Source: Lysobacterales bacterium (GTDB lineage: Bacteria; Pseudomonadota; Gammaproteobacteria; Xanthomonadales; S139-57). From it: a DNA stretch of 5,373 nucleotides. This document shows, one piece after another, positions 5,360 through 5,373 of this stretch. A program made the translations under genes and the position numbers. How positions within the stretch are numbered: position 1 is the first letter of the stretch; each line of letters starts with the position of its first letter. The stretch lies in NCBI GenBank assembly GCA_026993285.1, contig JALWTZ010000252.1, forward strand, positions 1 to 5,373, written 5' to 3'. A model generated the notes under the pieces. It was not told the origin of the DNA and did no database searches. It saw only the letters and a program-made list of their open reading frames with translations.

Positions 5360-5373
5360 GTGGTTGTAACCAC
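5360..5373. repeat. Short inverted repeat at the window edge
   Basis: GTGGTT and AACCAC flank a 2-nt GT centre, with perfect 6-bp arms. The window stops at the last base, so it may be part of a larger repeat or regulatory site of the next gene. No function can be assigned. Confidence 0.4.

Noticed and set aside
5302..5373. An integron attC site after the HicBA pair (TA genes are frequent integron cassettes)
   Set aside because: I could not find paired core sites of the GTTRRRY/RYYYAAC type with the expected imperfect symmetry; isolated TAAC and GTTG strings are not enough.
1..5373. CRISPR array, tRNA, rRNA or insertion sequence
   Set aside because: No regularly spaced direct repeats, tRNA-like cloverleaf segments, rRNA motifs or transposase domain were seen on either strand.

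Overview
The window looks like chromosomal DNA from a GC-rich gammaproteobacterium. The transporter lines I counted are about 68-70% GC. The evidence for the group is an ArfA-type ribosome-rescue gene (a family largely confined to beta/gammaproteobacteria), a YjdF-like DUF2238 membrane protein and an outer-membrane-type lipoprotein. The genus cannot be fixed from the sequence; a marine or halophilic lineage is only a guess.

Region 1 (1-3434, + strand) is most of a peptide/nickel-type (Opp/Dpp) ABC importer operon. It holds the 3' part of a DppB/OppB-like permease, a complete DppC/OppC-like permease, and two ATPases (DppD/OppD- and DppF/OppF-like). Junctions are ATGA overlaps or a 1-nt gap, so the genes are very probably co-transcribed and translationally coupled. 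The substrate-binding protein is not in the window and probably lies upstream.

Region 2 (3481-4550, + strand) is a coupled pair: a small lipoprotein with a LEA2/WHy-like mature domain, then a DUF2238 multi-pass membrane protein. Stop and start overlap as TGATG.

Region 3 (4541-4729, - strand) is a 62-residue gene I identify as arfA, the tmRNA-independent ribosome-rescue factor. Its last third encodes a long, nearly continuous RNA hairpin. This is the architecture known in E. coli arfA, where RNase III cutting or premature termination in such a hairpin makes a non-stop mRNA and ties ArfA output to trans-translation failure. The gene converges on and overlaps the DUF2238 gene by 10 bp, inside a perfect 14-bp palindrome that supplies both stop codons.

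Region 4 (4869-5301, + strand), divergent from arfA, is a compact HicB-HicA toxin-antitoxin module. GC is near 49% over 4981-5280, well below the transporter genes, suggesting acquisition by transfer. hicA appears to start at a TTG overlapping the end of hicB. The remaining 72 bases hold no gene and end in a short inverted repeat cut by the window edge.

The most notable theme is an mRNA-cleaving toxin (HicA) beside a backup ribosome-rescue factor whose own mRNA appears built to be cleaved.
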